This document shows positions 9,318-20,291 of a DNA stretch of 64,000 nucleotides, piece after piece. The position numbers were made by a program, and so were the translations under genes. Source of the DNA: Lolium rigidum. Taxonomy: Eukaryota > Streptophyta > Magnoliopsida > Poales > Poaceae. Numbering within the stretch: position 1 is the first letter of the stretch; the number at the start of each line of letters is the position of its first letter. The stretch spans positions 97,914,292 to 97,978,291 of the forward strand of contig NC_061510.1 in the NCBI RefSeq assembly GCF_022539505.1, given 5' to 3'. Below the pieces are notes generated by a model. It was not told where the DNA came from, searched no databases, and saw only the letters and a list, made by a program, of their open reading frames with translations.

Positions 9318-11902
9318 GCATCCCCAAGCTTAGTTCTGCTCGTCCCGAGCAAGTAAAACGATAACAAAGATAATTTCTGAAGTGACATGCCATCATAATC
9401 TTGATCATACTATTTGTAAACATATGTAATGAATGCAGCGATCAAAACAATGGTAATGACATGAGTAAACAAGTGAATCATAAAGCAAAGACTTTTCATG
9501 AATAGTACTTCAAGACAAGCATAAATAAGTCTTGCATAAGAGTTAACTCATAAAGCAATAAATCAAAGTAAAGGTATTGAAGCAACACAAAGGAAGATTA
9601 AGTTTCAGCGGTTGCTTTCAACTTATAACATGTATATCTCATGGATATTATCAACATAAAGTAATATAACAAGTGCAATATGCAAGTATGTAGGAATCAA
9701 TGCACAGTTCACACAAGTGTTTGCTTCTTAAGGTGGAGGGAGATAGGTAAGCTGACTCAACAATAAAAGTAAAAGAAAGGTCCTTCAAAGAGGAAAGCAT
9801 CGATTGTCTGTATTTGTGCTAGAGCTTTTATTTTGAAAACATGAAACAATTTTGTCAACGGTAGTAATAAAGCATATGAGTTATGTAAATTATATCTTAC
9901 AAGTTGCATGTCTCATGCATAGAGTACCAATAGTGCCCGCACCTTGTCCTACTATCTCGGAAAACACGGATTCTCATCGCATAACATATGTTTCTACCAA
10001 GTGTCACAAAGGGGTACCTCCATGCCGCCTGTACAAAGGTCTAAGGAGAAATCTCGCATTTTGGATTTCTCGCTTTTGATTATTCTCAACTTAGACATCC
10101 ATACCGGGACAACATGGACAACAGATAATGGACTCCTCTTTTATGCATAAGCATGTAACAACAATTATTATTCTCATATGAGATTGAGGATATATGTCCA
10201 AACTGAAACTTCCACCATGATACATGGCTTTAGTTAGCGGCCCAATGTTCTTCTCTAACATATGCATACTCAAACCATTTGATCATGAAATCCACTACTT
10301 CAGACAAGATGAACATGCATAGCATCTCACATGATATCCAACAAAGATAAAGTTGATGGCGTCCCCAGAAGCATGGTTATCGCACAACAAGCAACTTAAT
10401 AAGAGATAAAGTGCATAAGTACATATTCAATACTACGATAGTTTTTAAGGCTATTTTGTCCCATGAGCTATATATTGCAAAGGTGAATGATGGAATTTTA
10501 AAGGTAGCACTCAAGCAATTTACTTTGGAATGGCGGAGAAATACCATGTAGTAGGTAGGTATGGTGGACACAAATGGCATAGTAGTTGGCTCAAGGATTT
10601 TGGATGCATGAGAAGTAATCCCTCTCGATACAAGGTTTAGGCTAGCAAGGTTATTTGAAGCAAACTCAAGGATGAACCGGTGCAGCAAAACCCACATAAA
10701 AGACATATTGTAAACATTATAAGACTCTACACCGTCTTCCTTGTTGTTCAAAACTCAATACTAGATATTATCTAGACCTTAGAGAGACCAAATATGCAAA
10801 TCAAATTTTAGCAAGCTCTTTGTATTTCTTCATTAATAGGTACAAAGCATATGATGCAAGAGATTAAACATGAGCACAACAATTGCCAAGTATCACATTA
10901 TCCACGACATTTTAGAATTACTACATGTAGCATTTTCCAATTCCAACCATATAGCAATTTAACGAAGAAGAAACTTCGCCTTGAACATTATGAGTAAAGC
11001 CTAAGGACATATTTGTCCATATGCAACAGCGGAGCGTGTCTCTCTCTCTCACAAAGTGAATGCTAGGATCCATTTTATTCAAACAAAAACAAAAACAAAA
11101 ACAAACCGACGCTCCAAGTAAAGAACACAAGATGTGATTGAATAAAAATATAGTTTCAGGGGAGGAACCTGATGATGTTGTCGATGAAGAAGGGGATGCC
11201 TTGGGCATCCCCAAGCTTAGACGCTTGAGTCTTCTTAAAATATGCAGGGGTGAACCACGGGGCATCCCCAAGCTTAGAGCTTTCACTCCTCTTGATCATA
11301 GTATATCATACTCCTCTCTTGACCCTTGAAAACTTCCTTCACACCAAACTTCAAGCAAACTCATTAGAGGGTTAGTGCACAATTAATAATTTCACATGTT
11401 CAGAGGTGGCACAATCATTCTTTACACTTCTGGACATTGCATAAAGCTACTGGACATTAATGGATCAAAGAAATTCATCCAACATAGCAAAAGAGGCAAT
11501 GCGAAATAAAAGGCAGAATCTGTCAAAAACAGAACAGTCCGTAAAGACGAATTTTAAAATGGCACCAGACTTGCTCAAATGGAAAAACTCAAAACTAATG
11601 AAAGTTGCGCACATATCTGAGGATCACGCTCGTAAATTGGCAGATTTTTTCGAATTTCTACAGAGACTTGTGCCCAGATTCGTGACAGACAGCAATGCTG
11701 TTTCTGCGCAGCGATCCCAAATATAACATCAACTTTAACATAGAAACTTTACTTGGCACAAAAACATGATAAGGAGAGGTTGCTACAGTAGTAAACAACT
11801 TCCAAGACTCAAATATAAAACAAAGTACTGTAGTAAAAACATGGGTTGTCTCCCATAAGCGCTTTTCTTTAACGCCTTTCAGCTAGGCGCAGAAGGTGCA
11901 AA
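9318..11902 (-). other. RLG-1 3' non-coding region (2.6 kb) with repeated polypurine-like motifs
   Basis: No open frame of note. The stretch is shared, with small changes, with RLG-2 (15352-17923) and RLG-3 (47314-49923). On the minus strand the motif 'AGCTTGGGGATGC' abuts the LTR (9318-9330 region), as a polypurine tract should. It occurs twice more at about 11208-11220 and 11262-11275, near the ORF end. This long conserved non-coding 3' region is a feature of the family and may hold packaging or priming signals. Confidence 0.75.
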
Positions 11903-12549
11903 TCAAGTAACATCAAGAGATGGAGCATCAACATTATTACCTTGGGAGCTGGGAGTTTTCTCAACAATGCATTGTATCTGGTCTATATAAGTAACTCCTC
12001 TCTCATTGCTCCTAGGCTTACTATTCTCATCAAACAAATTTTCAGGAACAAGCCAAGCATAGTTATTCTTCAAAGCTTCATGCATCCCTAGTAGTTTACT
12101 AGGTATTGGCGCTTTAATTTCCCTACCATCATTAACATTATTAGTATACTTAATTCTATCCATATCCATCTTTTCAAGTATTTGTTTAAAATTAGGAAAG
12201 AAACCAAGCCTCTTATGCTTAATAAAAACTTTTCTAGCTTCTTTAACTATATCCTCAAATTCTCTAACAAGGACTTTTAAAACAAAATTTCTCTTTTCCC
12301 CCATCTCCATATCCGAAAGTGTAAGAAACATATGTTGTATTATGGGATTGAGATTAACAAATCTAGTTTCTAACATGTGTATCAAACGGCAGAAGCACTT
12401 TCATAAGTAGGAGCAGTTTTTAATAATGGTATATCTTCAAAATCTTCATCCATACTAACATGGGTGAAAAATTCTTCTATATTATCTCTTCCAATGATAC
12501 ACCCTCGTCCTACCGGTATCTTTTCCAAAGTAACCTTAGGATTAAGCAT
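11903..12549 (-). pseudogene. Unrecognised ORF of RLG-1 (about 215 codons, one frameshift)
   Basis: It starts at ATG 12549 with 'MLNPKVTLEKIPVGRGCI' and ends at 11903 with '..VDAPSLDVT'. One base is missing near 12390, since the length is 647 nt. Recognisable patches are 'DNIEEFFTHVS', 'FVNLNPIIQHMFLTL', 'EFEDIVKEARKVFIKHKRL' and 'IPSKLLGMHEALKNNYAW'. It is mostly predicted helical and charged, with no zinc knuckle, no D-T/S-G, no YxDD and no HHCC. RLG-3 has a homologue (50562-49924). It occupies the place where RLG-2 has gag and protease, between the same leader and tail. Function unknown; a gag-like or chaperone-like role would be a guess. Confidence 0.7.
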
Positions 12550-12806
12550 GATGAAATAAGCAAAAAGTAAACTAGGCAAATAAAGTAAAGACGAGTAACT
12601 AATTTTTTTTTGTGTTTTTGATATAGAGAGCAAGACACTAAATAAAGTAAAACTAGCAACTAATTTTTTTGTGTTTTGTTTAGGTGCAGCAAACAAAGTA
12701 GTAAATAAAATAAAGCAAGACAAAAACAAAGTAAAAAGATTGAGAAGTGGAGACTCCCCTTGCAGCGTGTCTTCATCTCCCCGGCAACGGCGCCAGAAAA
12801 AGAGCT
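12550..12806 (-). other. RLG-1 leader with primer-binding site
   Basis: The leader lies between LTR and ORF. It has two imperfect tandem copies of an A/T-rich unit containing 'AACTAATTTTTTT(T)GTGTTTT' (about 12594-12700 on +). The primer site 12778-12795 follows. RLG-2 and RLG-3 have the same arrangement. Confidence 0.75.
12778..12795 (-). promoter_or_regulatory. Primer-binding site of RLG-1, complementary to tRNA-Asp(GTC)
   Basis: The + strand reads 'TCCCCGGCAACGGCGCCA', which is the 3' end of plant tRNA-Asp(GTC) including CCA. The minus-strand RNA can therefore pair over 18 nt. It lies 11 nt from the LTR edge (12807), further than the 0-3 nt usual in many LTR elements. A tRNA-Asp primer is typical of Athila-clade gypsy elements. 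Confidence 0.85.
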
Positions 12807-13762
12807 TGATGGCGTGTAACTCACACGTTCGTTGGGAACCCCAAGAGGAAGGTATGATGCGCACAGTAGCAAGTTTTCCCTCAGAAAGAAACCAAGGTTT
12901 ATCGAACCAGGAGGAGCCAAGAAGCACGTTGAAGGTTGATGGTGGCGAAATGTAGTGCGGCGCAACACCAGGGATTCTGGCGCCAACGTGGAACCTGCAC
13001 AACACAACCAAAGTACTTTGCCCCAACGAAATAGTGAGGTTGTCAATCTCACCGGCTTGCTGTAACAAAGGATTAACCGTATTGTGTGGAAGATGATTGT
13101 TTGCAAAAAAATAGTAAAACAAGTATTGCAGTAGATTGTATGCGATGTAAAGAATAGGACCGGGGTCCACAGTTCACTAGAGGTGTCTCTCCCATAAGAT
13201 AAAAGCATGTTGGGTGAACAAATTACGGTCGGGCAATTGACAAATAGAGAAGGGCATAACAATGCATATACATGATATGATAAATATAGTGAGATTTAAT
13301 CCGGGCATTACGACAAAGTACATAGACCGCCATCCAACCGCATCTATGCCTAAAAAGTCCACCTTCGAGGTTATCATCCGAACCCCATTCGGTATTAAGT
13401 TGCAAAGCAACGGACAATTGCATTAAGTATGGTGCGTAATGTAATCGACAACTACATCCTTAGACATAGCATCAATGTTTTATCCCTAGTGGCAACAGCA
13501 CAACACAACCTTAGAACCTATCGTCACGATCCCAGGTGTCAATGAAGGCATGAACCCACTATCGAGCATAAATACTCCCTCTTGGAGTTAAGAGCAAAAA
13601 CTTGGCCAGAGCCTCTACTAATAACGGAGAGCATGCAAGATCATAAACAACACATAAACAATAGATTGATAATCACCATAACATAGCATTCTCTATTCAT
13701 CGGATCCCGACAAACACAACATATAGTATTACAGATAGATGATCTTGATCATGTTAGGCAGC
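12807..13762 (-). repeat. RLG-1 5' LTR, first part (interrupted by RLG-2)
   Basis: Matches 7722-8677 of the other LTR and breaks at 'GGCAGC', where RLG-2 begins. The remaining 640 bp are at 21886-22525. Read on the minus strand this is the 5' LTR, beside the primer site. Confidence 0.92.
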
Positions 13763-15351
13763 TGATGCGCGTAGATGTACACGTCCGTTGGGAACCCCAA
13801 GAGGAAGGTATGATGCGCACAGTGGCAAGTTTTCCCTCAGAAAGAAACCAAGGTTGATCGAACCAGGAGGAGCCAAGAAGCACGTTGAAGGTTGATGGTC
13901 GCGAAATGTGATGCGGCGCAACACCAGGGATTCCGGCGCCAACTAGGAACCCGCACAACACAACCAAAGTACTTTGCCCCAACGAAACAAGTGAGGTTGT
14001 CAATCTCACCGGCTTGCTGTAACAAAGGATTAAACGTATCGAGTGGAAGATGTTTGCAAAGACAACAGTAAAACAAGTAGATTGTATGCTATAGAAAGAA
14101 TAGGACCGGGGTCCACAGTTCACTAGAGGTGTCTCTCCCATAAGATAAAAGCATGTTGGGTGAACAAATTACAGTCGGGCAATTGACAAATAGAGAAAGG
14201 CATAATAATGCATATACATGACATGGTAAATATAGTGAGATTTAATCCGGGCATTACGACAAAGAACATAGACCGCCATCCAACTGCATCTATGCCTAAA
14301 AAGTCCACCTTCGAGTTATCGTCCGAACCCCTCCAGTATTAAGTTGCAAAGCAACAGTACAATTGCATTAAGTATGGTGCGTAATGTAATCAACAACTAC
14401 ATCCTTAGACATAGCATCAATGTTTTATCCCTAGTGGCAACAAGCACATCCACAACCTTAGAACTTTCTCGTCACCGTCCCGCATTCAATGGAGGCATGA
14501 ACCCACTATCGAGCATAATTACTCCCTCTTGGAGTTAAGAGTAAAAACTTGGCCGTAGCCTCTACTAATAACGGAGATCATGCAAGATCATAAACAACAC
14601 ATGAACAATAGATTGATAATCACCATAATCATAGTACTCTCTATCCATCGGATCCCGACAAACACAACATGTAGAATTACATATAGATGATCTTGATCAT
14701 GTTAGGCAGCTCACAAGATCTAACAATGAAGCACAACAAGGAGAAGACGACCATCTAGCTACTGCTATGGACCCATGGTCCAGGGGTGAACTACTCACTC
14801 ATCACTCCGGAGGCGACCATGGCGGTGTAGAGTCCTCCGGGAGATGAATCCCCTCTCCGGCAGGGTGCCGGAGGCGATCTCCCGAATCCCCCGAGATGGG
14901 ATTCGCGGCGGCGGCGTCTCTGTAAGGTTTTCCGTATCGTGGCTCTCGGTACTGGGGGTTTCGCGACGGGAGCTTTAAGTAGGCGGAAGGTCAACGCAGG
15001 GGGCCACACGAGGGGCCCAGGAGGTAGGTCGGCGCGGCCAGGGCTTGGGCCGCGCCGGCCACCCTTCTGGCCGCCTCGTGGCCCCACTTCGTTATCTCTT
15101 CGGTCTTCTGGAAGCTTCGTGCAAAAATAGGACCCTGGGCGAAAGTTTCGTCCAATTCCGAGAATATTTCTTTACTAGGATTTCGAAACCAAAAACAGCG
15201 TAGAAAACAACAACCGGCTCTTCGGCATCTTGTTAATAGGTTAGTTCCGGAAAATGCATAAATATGACATATAATGTGCATAAAACATGTAGGTATCATC
15301 AATAAAGTAGCATGGAACATAAGAAATTATCGATACGTTGGAGACGTATCA
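13763..15351 (-). repeat. RLG-2 3' LTR (left on +), 1589 bp
   Basis: TG...CA ends; the partner at 20292-21880 is the same length and almost the same sequence. The two differ by single bases and a few small indels (for example around 13984 and 14454), pointing to a fairly recent insertion. Confidence 0.93.
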
Positions 15352-17923
15352 GCATCCCCAAGCTTAGTTCTCGCTCGTCCCGAGCAGGTAAAACGATAAC
15401 AAAGATAATTTCTGAAGTGACATGCCATCATAATCTTGATCATACTATTTGTAAACATATGTAATGAATGCAGCGATCAAAGCAAAGGTAATGACATGAG
15501 TAAACAACTGAATCATAAAGCAAAGACTTTTCATGAATAGTACTTCAAGACAAGCATCAATAAGTCTTGCATAAGAGTTAACTCGTAAAGCAATAAATCA
15601 AAGTAAAGGTGTTGAAGCAACACATAGGAAGATTAAGTTTCAGCGGTTGCTTTCAACTTATAACATGTATATCTCATGGATATTGTCAACATAAAGTAAT
15701 ATAACAAGTGCAATATGCAAGTATGTAGGAATCAATGCACAGTTCACACAAGTGTTTGCTTCTTAAGGTGGAAGGAGATAGGTAAACCGACTCAACAATA
15801 AAAGTAAAAGAATGGTCCTTCGCAGAGGAAAGCATCGATTGCTGTATTTGTGCTAGAGCTTTTATTTTGAAAACATGAAACAATTTTGTCAACGGTAGTA
15901 ATAAAGCATATGAGTTATGAAAATTATATCTTACAAGTTGCAAGCCTCACGCATAGTATACTAATAGTGCCCGCACCTCGTCCTACTTAACTTGGACTAC
16001 CGGATCTTCGCATGCCATGTTTCAACCAAGTGTCACAAAGGGGTACCTCCATGCCGCCTGTACAAAGGTCTAAGGAGAAAGCTCGCATTTCGGATTTCTC
16101 GCTTTTGATTATTCTCAACTTAGACATCCATACCGGGACAACATGGACAACGAGATAATGGACTCCTCTTTAATGCATAAGCATGTAGCAAAGTTATTAT
16201 TCTCATATGAGATTGAGGATATATGTCCAAAACTGAAACTTCCACCATGATTCATGGCTTTAGTTAGCGGCCCAATGTTCTTCTCTAACAATTTTGCATG
16301 CTCCAACCACTAAAATGATAGACCTTCGGACAAGACGGACATGCATAGCAACTCACATGATATTCAACAATAGTTGATGGCGTTCCCCGAAGCATGGTTA
16401 TCGCACAACAAGCAACTTAATAAAATATAAAGTGCATAAGTACATATTCAATACTACGATAGTTTTTAAGGCTATTTTGTCCCATGAGCTATATATTGCA
16501 AAGGTGAATGATGGAATTTTAAAGGTAGCACTCAAGCAATTTACTTTGGAATGGCGGGTAAATACCATGTAGTAGGTAGGTATGGTGGACACAAATGGCA
16601 TAGTAGTTGGCTCAAGGATTTTGGATGCATGAGAAGTATTCCCTCTCGATACAAGGTTTAGGCTAGCAAGGTTATTTGAAGCAAACTCAAGGATGAACAA
16701 GTGCAGCAAGACTCACATAAAAGACATATTGTAAACATTATAAGACTCTACACTGTCTTCCTTGTTGTTCAAAACTCAATACTAGATATTATCTAGACCT
16801 TAGAGAAACCAAATATGCAAATCAAATTTTAGCAAGCTCTATGTATTTCTTCATTAATGGGTGCAAAGCATATGATGCAAGAGCTTAAACATGAGCACAA
16901 CAATTGCCAAGTATCACATTATCCAAGACATTTTTAGAATTACTACATGTAGCATTTTCCAATTCCAACCATATAACAAATTAACGAAGAAGAAACTTCG
17001 CCTTGAACATTATGAGTAAAGCCTAAGGACACATGTGTCCATATGCAACAGCGGAGCGTGTCTCTCTCCCACAAAGTGAATGCTAGGATCCATCTTATTC
17101 AAACAAAAACAAAAACGAAAACAAACCGACGCTCCAAGTAAAGAACACCAGATGTGACTGAATAAAAATATAGTTTCGGGGAGGAACCTCGATGATGTTG
17201 TCGATGAAGAAGGGGATGCCTTGGGCATCCCCAAGCTTAGACGCTTGAGTCTTCTTAAAATATGCAGGGATGAACCACGGGGGCATCCCCAAGCTTAGAG
17301 CTTTCACTCCTCTTGATCTTAGTATATCATTCTCCTCTCTTGACCCTTGAAAACTTCCTTCACACCAAACTTCAAGCAAACTCATTAGAGGGTTAGTGCA
17401 TCATTAATAATTCACTCATTCAGAGGTGACACAATCATTCTTTTCACTTCTGGACATTGCATAATGCTACTGGACATTAATGGATCAAAGAAATAAATCC
17501 AACATAGCAAAACAGGCAATGCGAAATAAAAGGCAGAATCTGTCAAAAACAGAACAGTCCGTAAAGACGAATTTATAAATGGCACCAGACTTGCTCAAAT
17601 GGAAAAACTCAAAACTAATGAAAGTTGCGTATATATCTGAGGATCACGCTCGTAAATTGGCAGATTTTTTCGAATTTTCTACAGAGAATTGTGCCCAGAT
17701 TCGTGACAGACAGCAATGCTGTTTCTGCGCAGCGATCCCAAATATAATACCAACTTTGACATAGAAACTTTACTTGGCACAAAAACATGATAAGGAGAGG
17801 TTGCTACAGTAGTAAACAACTTCCAAGACTCAATAAAACAAAAAATTGCTGTAGGTAAAAACATGGGTTGTCTCCCATAAGCGCTTTCTTTAACGCCTTT
17901 CAGCTAGGCGCAGAAAGTGCAAA
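15352..17923 (-). other. RLG-2 3' non-coding region with repeated polypurine-like motifs
   Basis: Collinear with 9318-11902 of RLG-1. The polypurine-like motif (minus strand 'AGCTTGGGGATGC') is at the LTR edge (15352-15364) and again near 17224-17236 and 17282-17295. No coding frame. Confidence 0.75.
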
Positions 17924-18705
17924 TCAAGTAACATCGAGAGTAGAAGCATCAACATCATAGCTTGTTCTAATAATAGAATCAAAAGGCAACTTCATTCTCT
18001 TTCTAGGGAAGTGTTCCATACCTTTCTTGAGAGGAAATTGATATTTAATATTACCTTCCCTCATATCAATAACAGCACCAACAGTTCGAAGAAAAGGTCT
18101 TCCCAACACAATTGGACAAGATGCATTGCATTCGATATCCAAGACAACAAAATCAACGGGGACAAGGTTATTGTTAACCGTAATATGCACATTATCAATC
18201 CTCCCCAAAGGTTTCTTTTTAACATTATCGGCAAGATTAACATCCAAATAACAATTCTTCAATGGTGGCAAGTCAAGCATATCATAAATCTTTTTAGGCA
18301 TAACGAAATACTTGCACCAAGATCACATAAGGCATTACATTCAAAGTCATTGAATTTCATTTTAATGATGGGCTCCCAACCATCTTCTAACTTTCTAGGA
18401 ATAGAAGTTTCAAGTTTTAGTTTCTCTTCTCTAGCTTTTATGAGAGCATTTGTAATATGTTTTGTAAAGGCTAAATTTATAGCACTAGCATTAGGACTTT
18501 TAGCAAGTTTTTGTAAGAACTTTATAACTTCAGAGATGTGGCAATCATCAAAATCTAAATCATTATGAGCTACAGCAATGGGATCATTGTTCCCAAGGTT
18601 GGAAAAAATTTCAGCAGTTTTATCACAAGCAGTTTCAGCAGTTTTAGCAATTTCAGTGCGGTTTTGTACGCTTTGCACTAGGAGTAGAAACATTGCCAAC
18701 ACCAA
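17924..18705 (-). pseudogene. RLG-2 aspartic protease (retropepsin-like) region, frameshifted
   Basis: The block 18705-18259 ends in 'FECNALCDLGASIS', with the D-L-G-A-S active-site form seen in Athila-type elements. A frame break near 18300 leads into 18301-17924, which has 'MPKKIYDMLDLPPLK', 'NLADNVKKKPLGRI', 'VDFVVLDIE' and the 'PIVLGRPFLRT' flap/core motif, all diagnostic of a pepsin-fold retroviral-type protease. The frame stops at 17924 ('..DVDASTLDVT'), right where the polymerase would start. The last ten residues match the ends of the RLG-1 and RLG-3 ORFs. Confidence 0.85.
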
Positions 18706-20037
18706 TTATATTACCATTGATAGTAGGAGGTGTAGCAACATGTGAGGAATTAGCATTACTAGTGGTGGTAATAGTCCAAACTTTAGCTACATTATTCTCT
18801 TTAGCTAGTTTTTCATTTTCTTCTCTATCCCACCTAGCACGCAGTTCAGCCATTAATCTTATATTCTCATTAATTCTAACTTGGATGGCATTTGCTGTAG
18901 TAGTAATCTTATTATCAAGATCATTATTAGGCATAACTTTCAACTTTAAAAGATTAACATCAGAGGCAAGCCTATCAACTCTAGAAGCGATAGTATCAAT
19001 TTTATCAAGCTTTTCCTCAACAGCATTTGTTAAAAGCAGTTTGTGTACTAATAAATTCTTTAAGCATGGCTTCAAGACCAGAGGGTACATTCCTATTATT
19101 GTTGTAAGAATTCCCATAAGAATTACCATAACCATTACCATTAGCGTAAGGATATGGCCTATAGTTATTACAGAGTTGTTCCTATAAGCATTGTTGTTGA
19201 AATTATTATTTTTAATGAAATTCACATCAACATTTTCTTCTTGAGCAACCAATGAAGCTAAAGGAACATTATTTGGATCAACATTAGATCTACCATTCAC
19301 AAGCATAGACATAATCGCATCAATCTTATCACTCAAGGAAGAGGTTTCCTCAACAGAATTTACCTTCTTACCTTGTGGAGCTCTTTCCGTGTGCCATTCA
19401 GAGTAATTTATCATCATATCATCAAGAAGTTTTGTAGCCGCCCCCAATGTGATGGACATAAAGGTACCTCCAGCAGCTGAATCCAATAAATTCCGCGAAG
19501 AAAAATTTAGTCCTGCATAGAAGGTTTGGATGATCATCCAAGTAGTCACTCCATGGGTTGGGCAATTCTTTACCAAAGTTTTCATTCTCTCCCATGCTTG
19601 AGCAACATGTTCAGTATCTAATTGTTTAAAATTCATTATGCTACTTCTCAAAGAAATAATTTTAGCGGGAGGATAATATCTACCAATAAAAGCATCCTTG
19701 CATTTAGTCCATGAATCAATACTATTCTTAGGCAAAGATAGCAACCAATCTTTAGCTCTTCCTCTTAATGAGAAAGGAAACACTTTCAATTTAATAATAT
19801 CACCATCTACATCTTTATACTTTTGCATTTCACAAAGTTCAACAAAATTATTGAGATGGGCAGCAGCATCATCGAACTAGCACCAGTAAAATTGTTCTCT
19901 CATGACTAGATTTAGTAAAGCAGGTTTAATTTCAAAGAATTCTGCCGTAGTAGCAGTGGAGCAATAGGTGTGCATAGGAAATCATTATTATTTGCATTTG
20001 TGAAGTCACACAACTTAGTATTTTCAGGGTTGGCCAT
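18653..20037 (-). pseudogene. gag: RLG-2 gag
   Basis: The start is probably ATG 20037 ('MANPENTKLCDFT'). Early frameshifts occur between about 19925 and 19880. The long open block 19828-18653 holds the retrotransposon gag (capsid) signature: 'LKVFPFSLRGRAKDWL', 'SWTKCKDAFIGRYYP' and 'TWMIIQTFYAGLN'. A stretch near 19190-19040 is read in the wrong frame: the neighbouring frame gives an Asn/Tyr-rich linker, and the original frame resumes after it. A coiled-coil part with repeated Asp/Leu follows ('KLDKIDTIASRVDRLA'). No zinc knuckle was seen. Gag would form the virus-like particle. Confidence 0.85.
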
Positions 20038-20291
20038 TTTAGCAACGGTAAATAAAGCAAACTAGATAAAGTAAATGCGAGTAACTAATTTTTTTGTGTT
20101 TTCGATATAGAGAGCAAGACAATAAATAAAGTAAAACTAGCAACTAATTTTTTTTGTATTTTGATTTAGTGCAGCAAACAAAGTAGTAAATAAAATAAAG
20201 CAAGACAAAAACAAAGTAAAGAGATTGAGAAGTGGAGACTCCCCTTGCAGCGTGTCTTGATCTCCCCAGCAACGGCGCCGTAAAACAGGCT
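20038..20291 (-). other. RLG-2 leader with tandem A/T-rich units and primer site
   Basis: Two imperfect copies of the 'AACTAATTTTTTTTGTRTTTT' type unit (20083-20190) precede the primer site on the + strand. The same leader occurs in RLG-1 and RLG-3. Confidence 0.7.
20263..20280 (-). promoter_or_regulatory. Degenerate tRNA-Asp primer-binding site of RLG-2
   Basis: The + strand reads 'TCCCCAGCAACGGCGCCG', two mismatches from the tRNA-Asp 3' end, one of them at the final A. It is spaced 11 nt from the LTR, as in RLG-1 and RLG-3. Confidence 0.75.

Noticed and set aside
12382..13262. Open frames spanning LTR, leader and the start of the unknown ORF
   Set aside because: They run through LTR and primer site. 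The same LTR part is open in other copies only because LTRs are duplicates.
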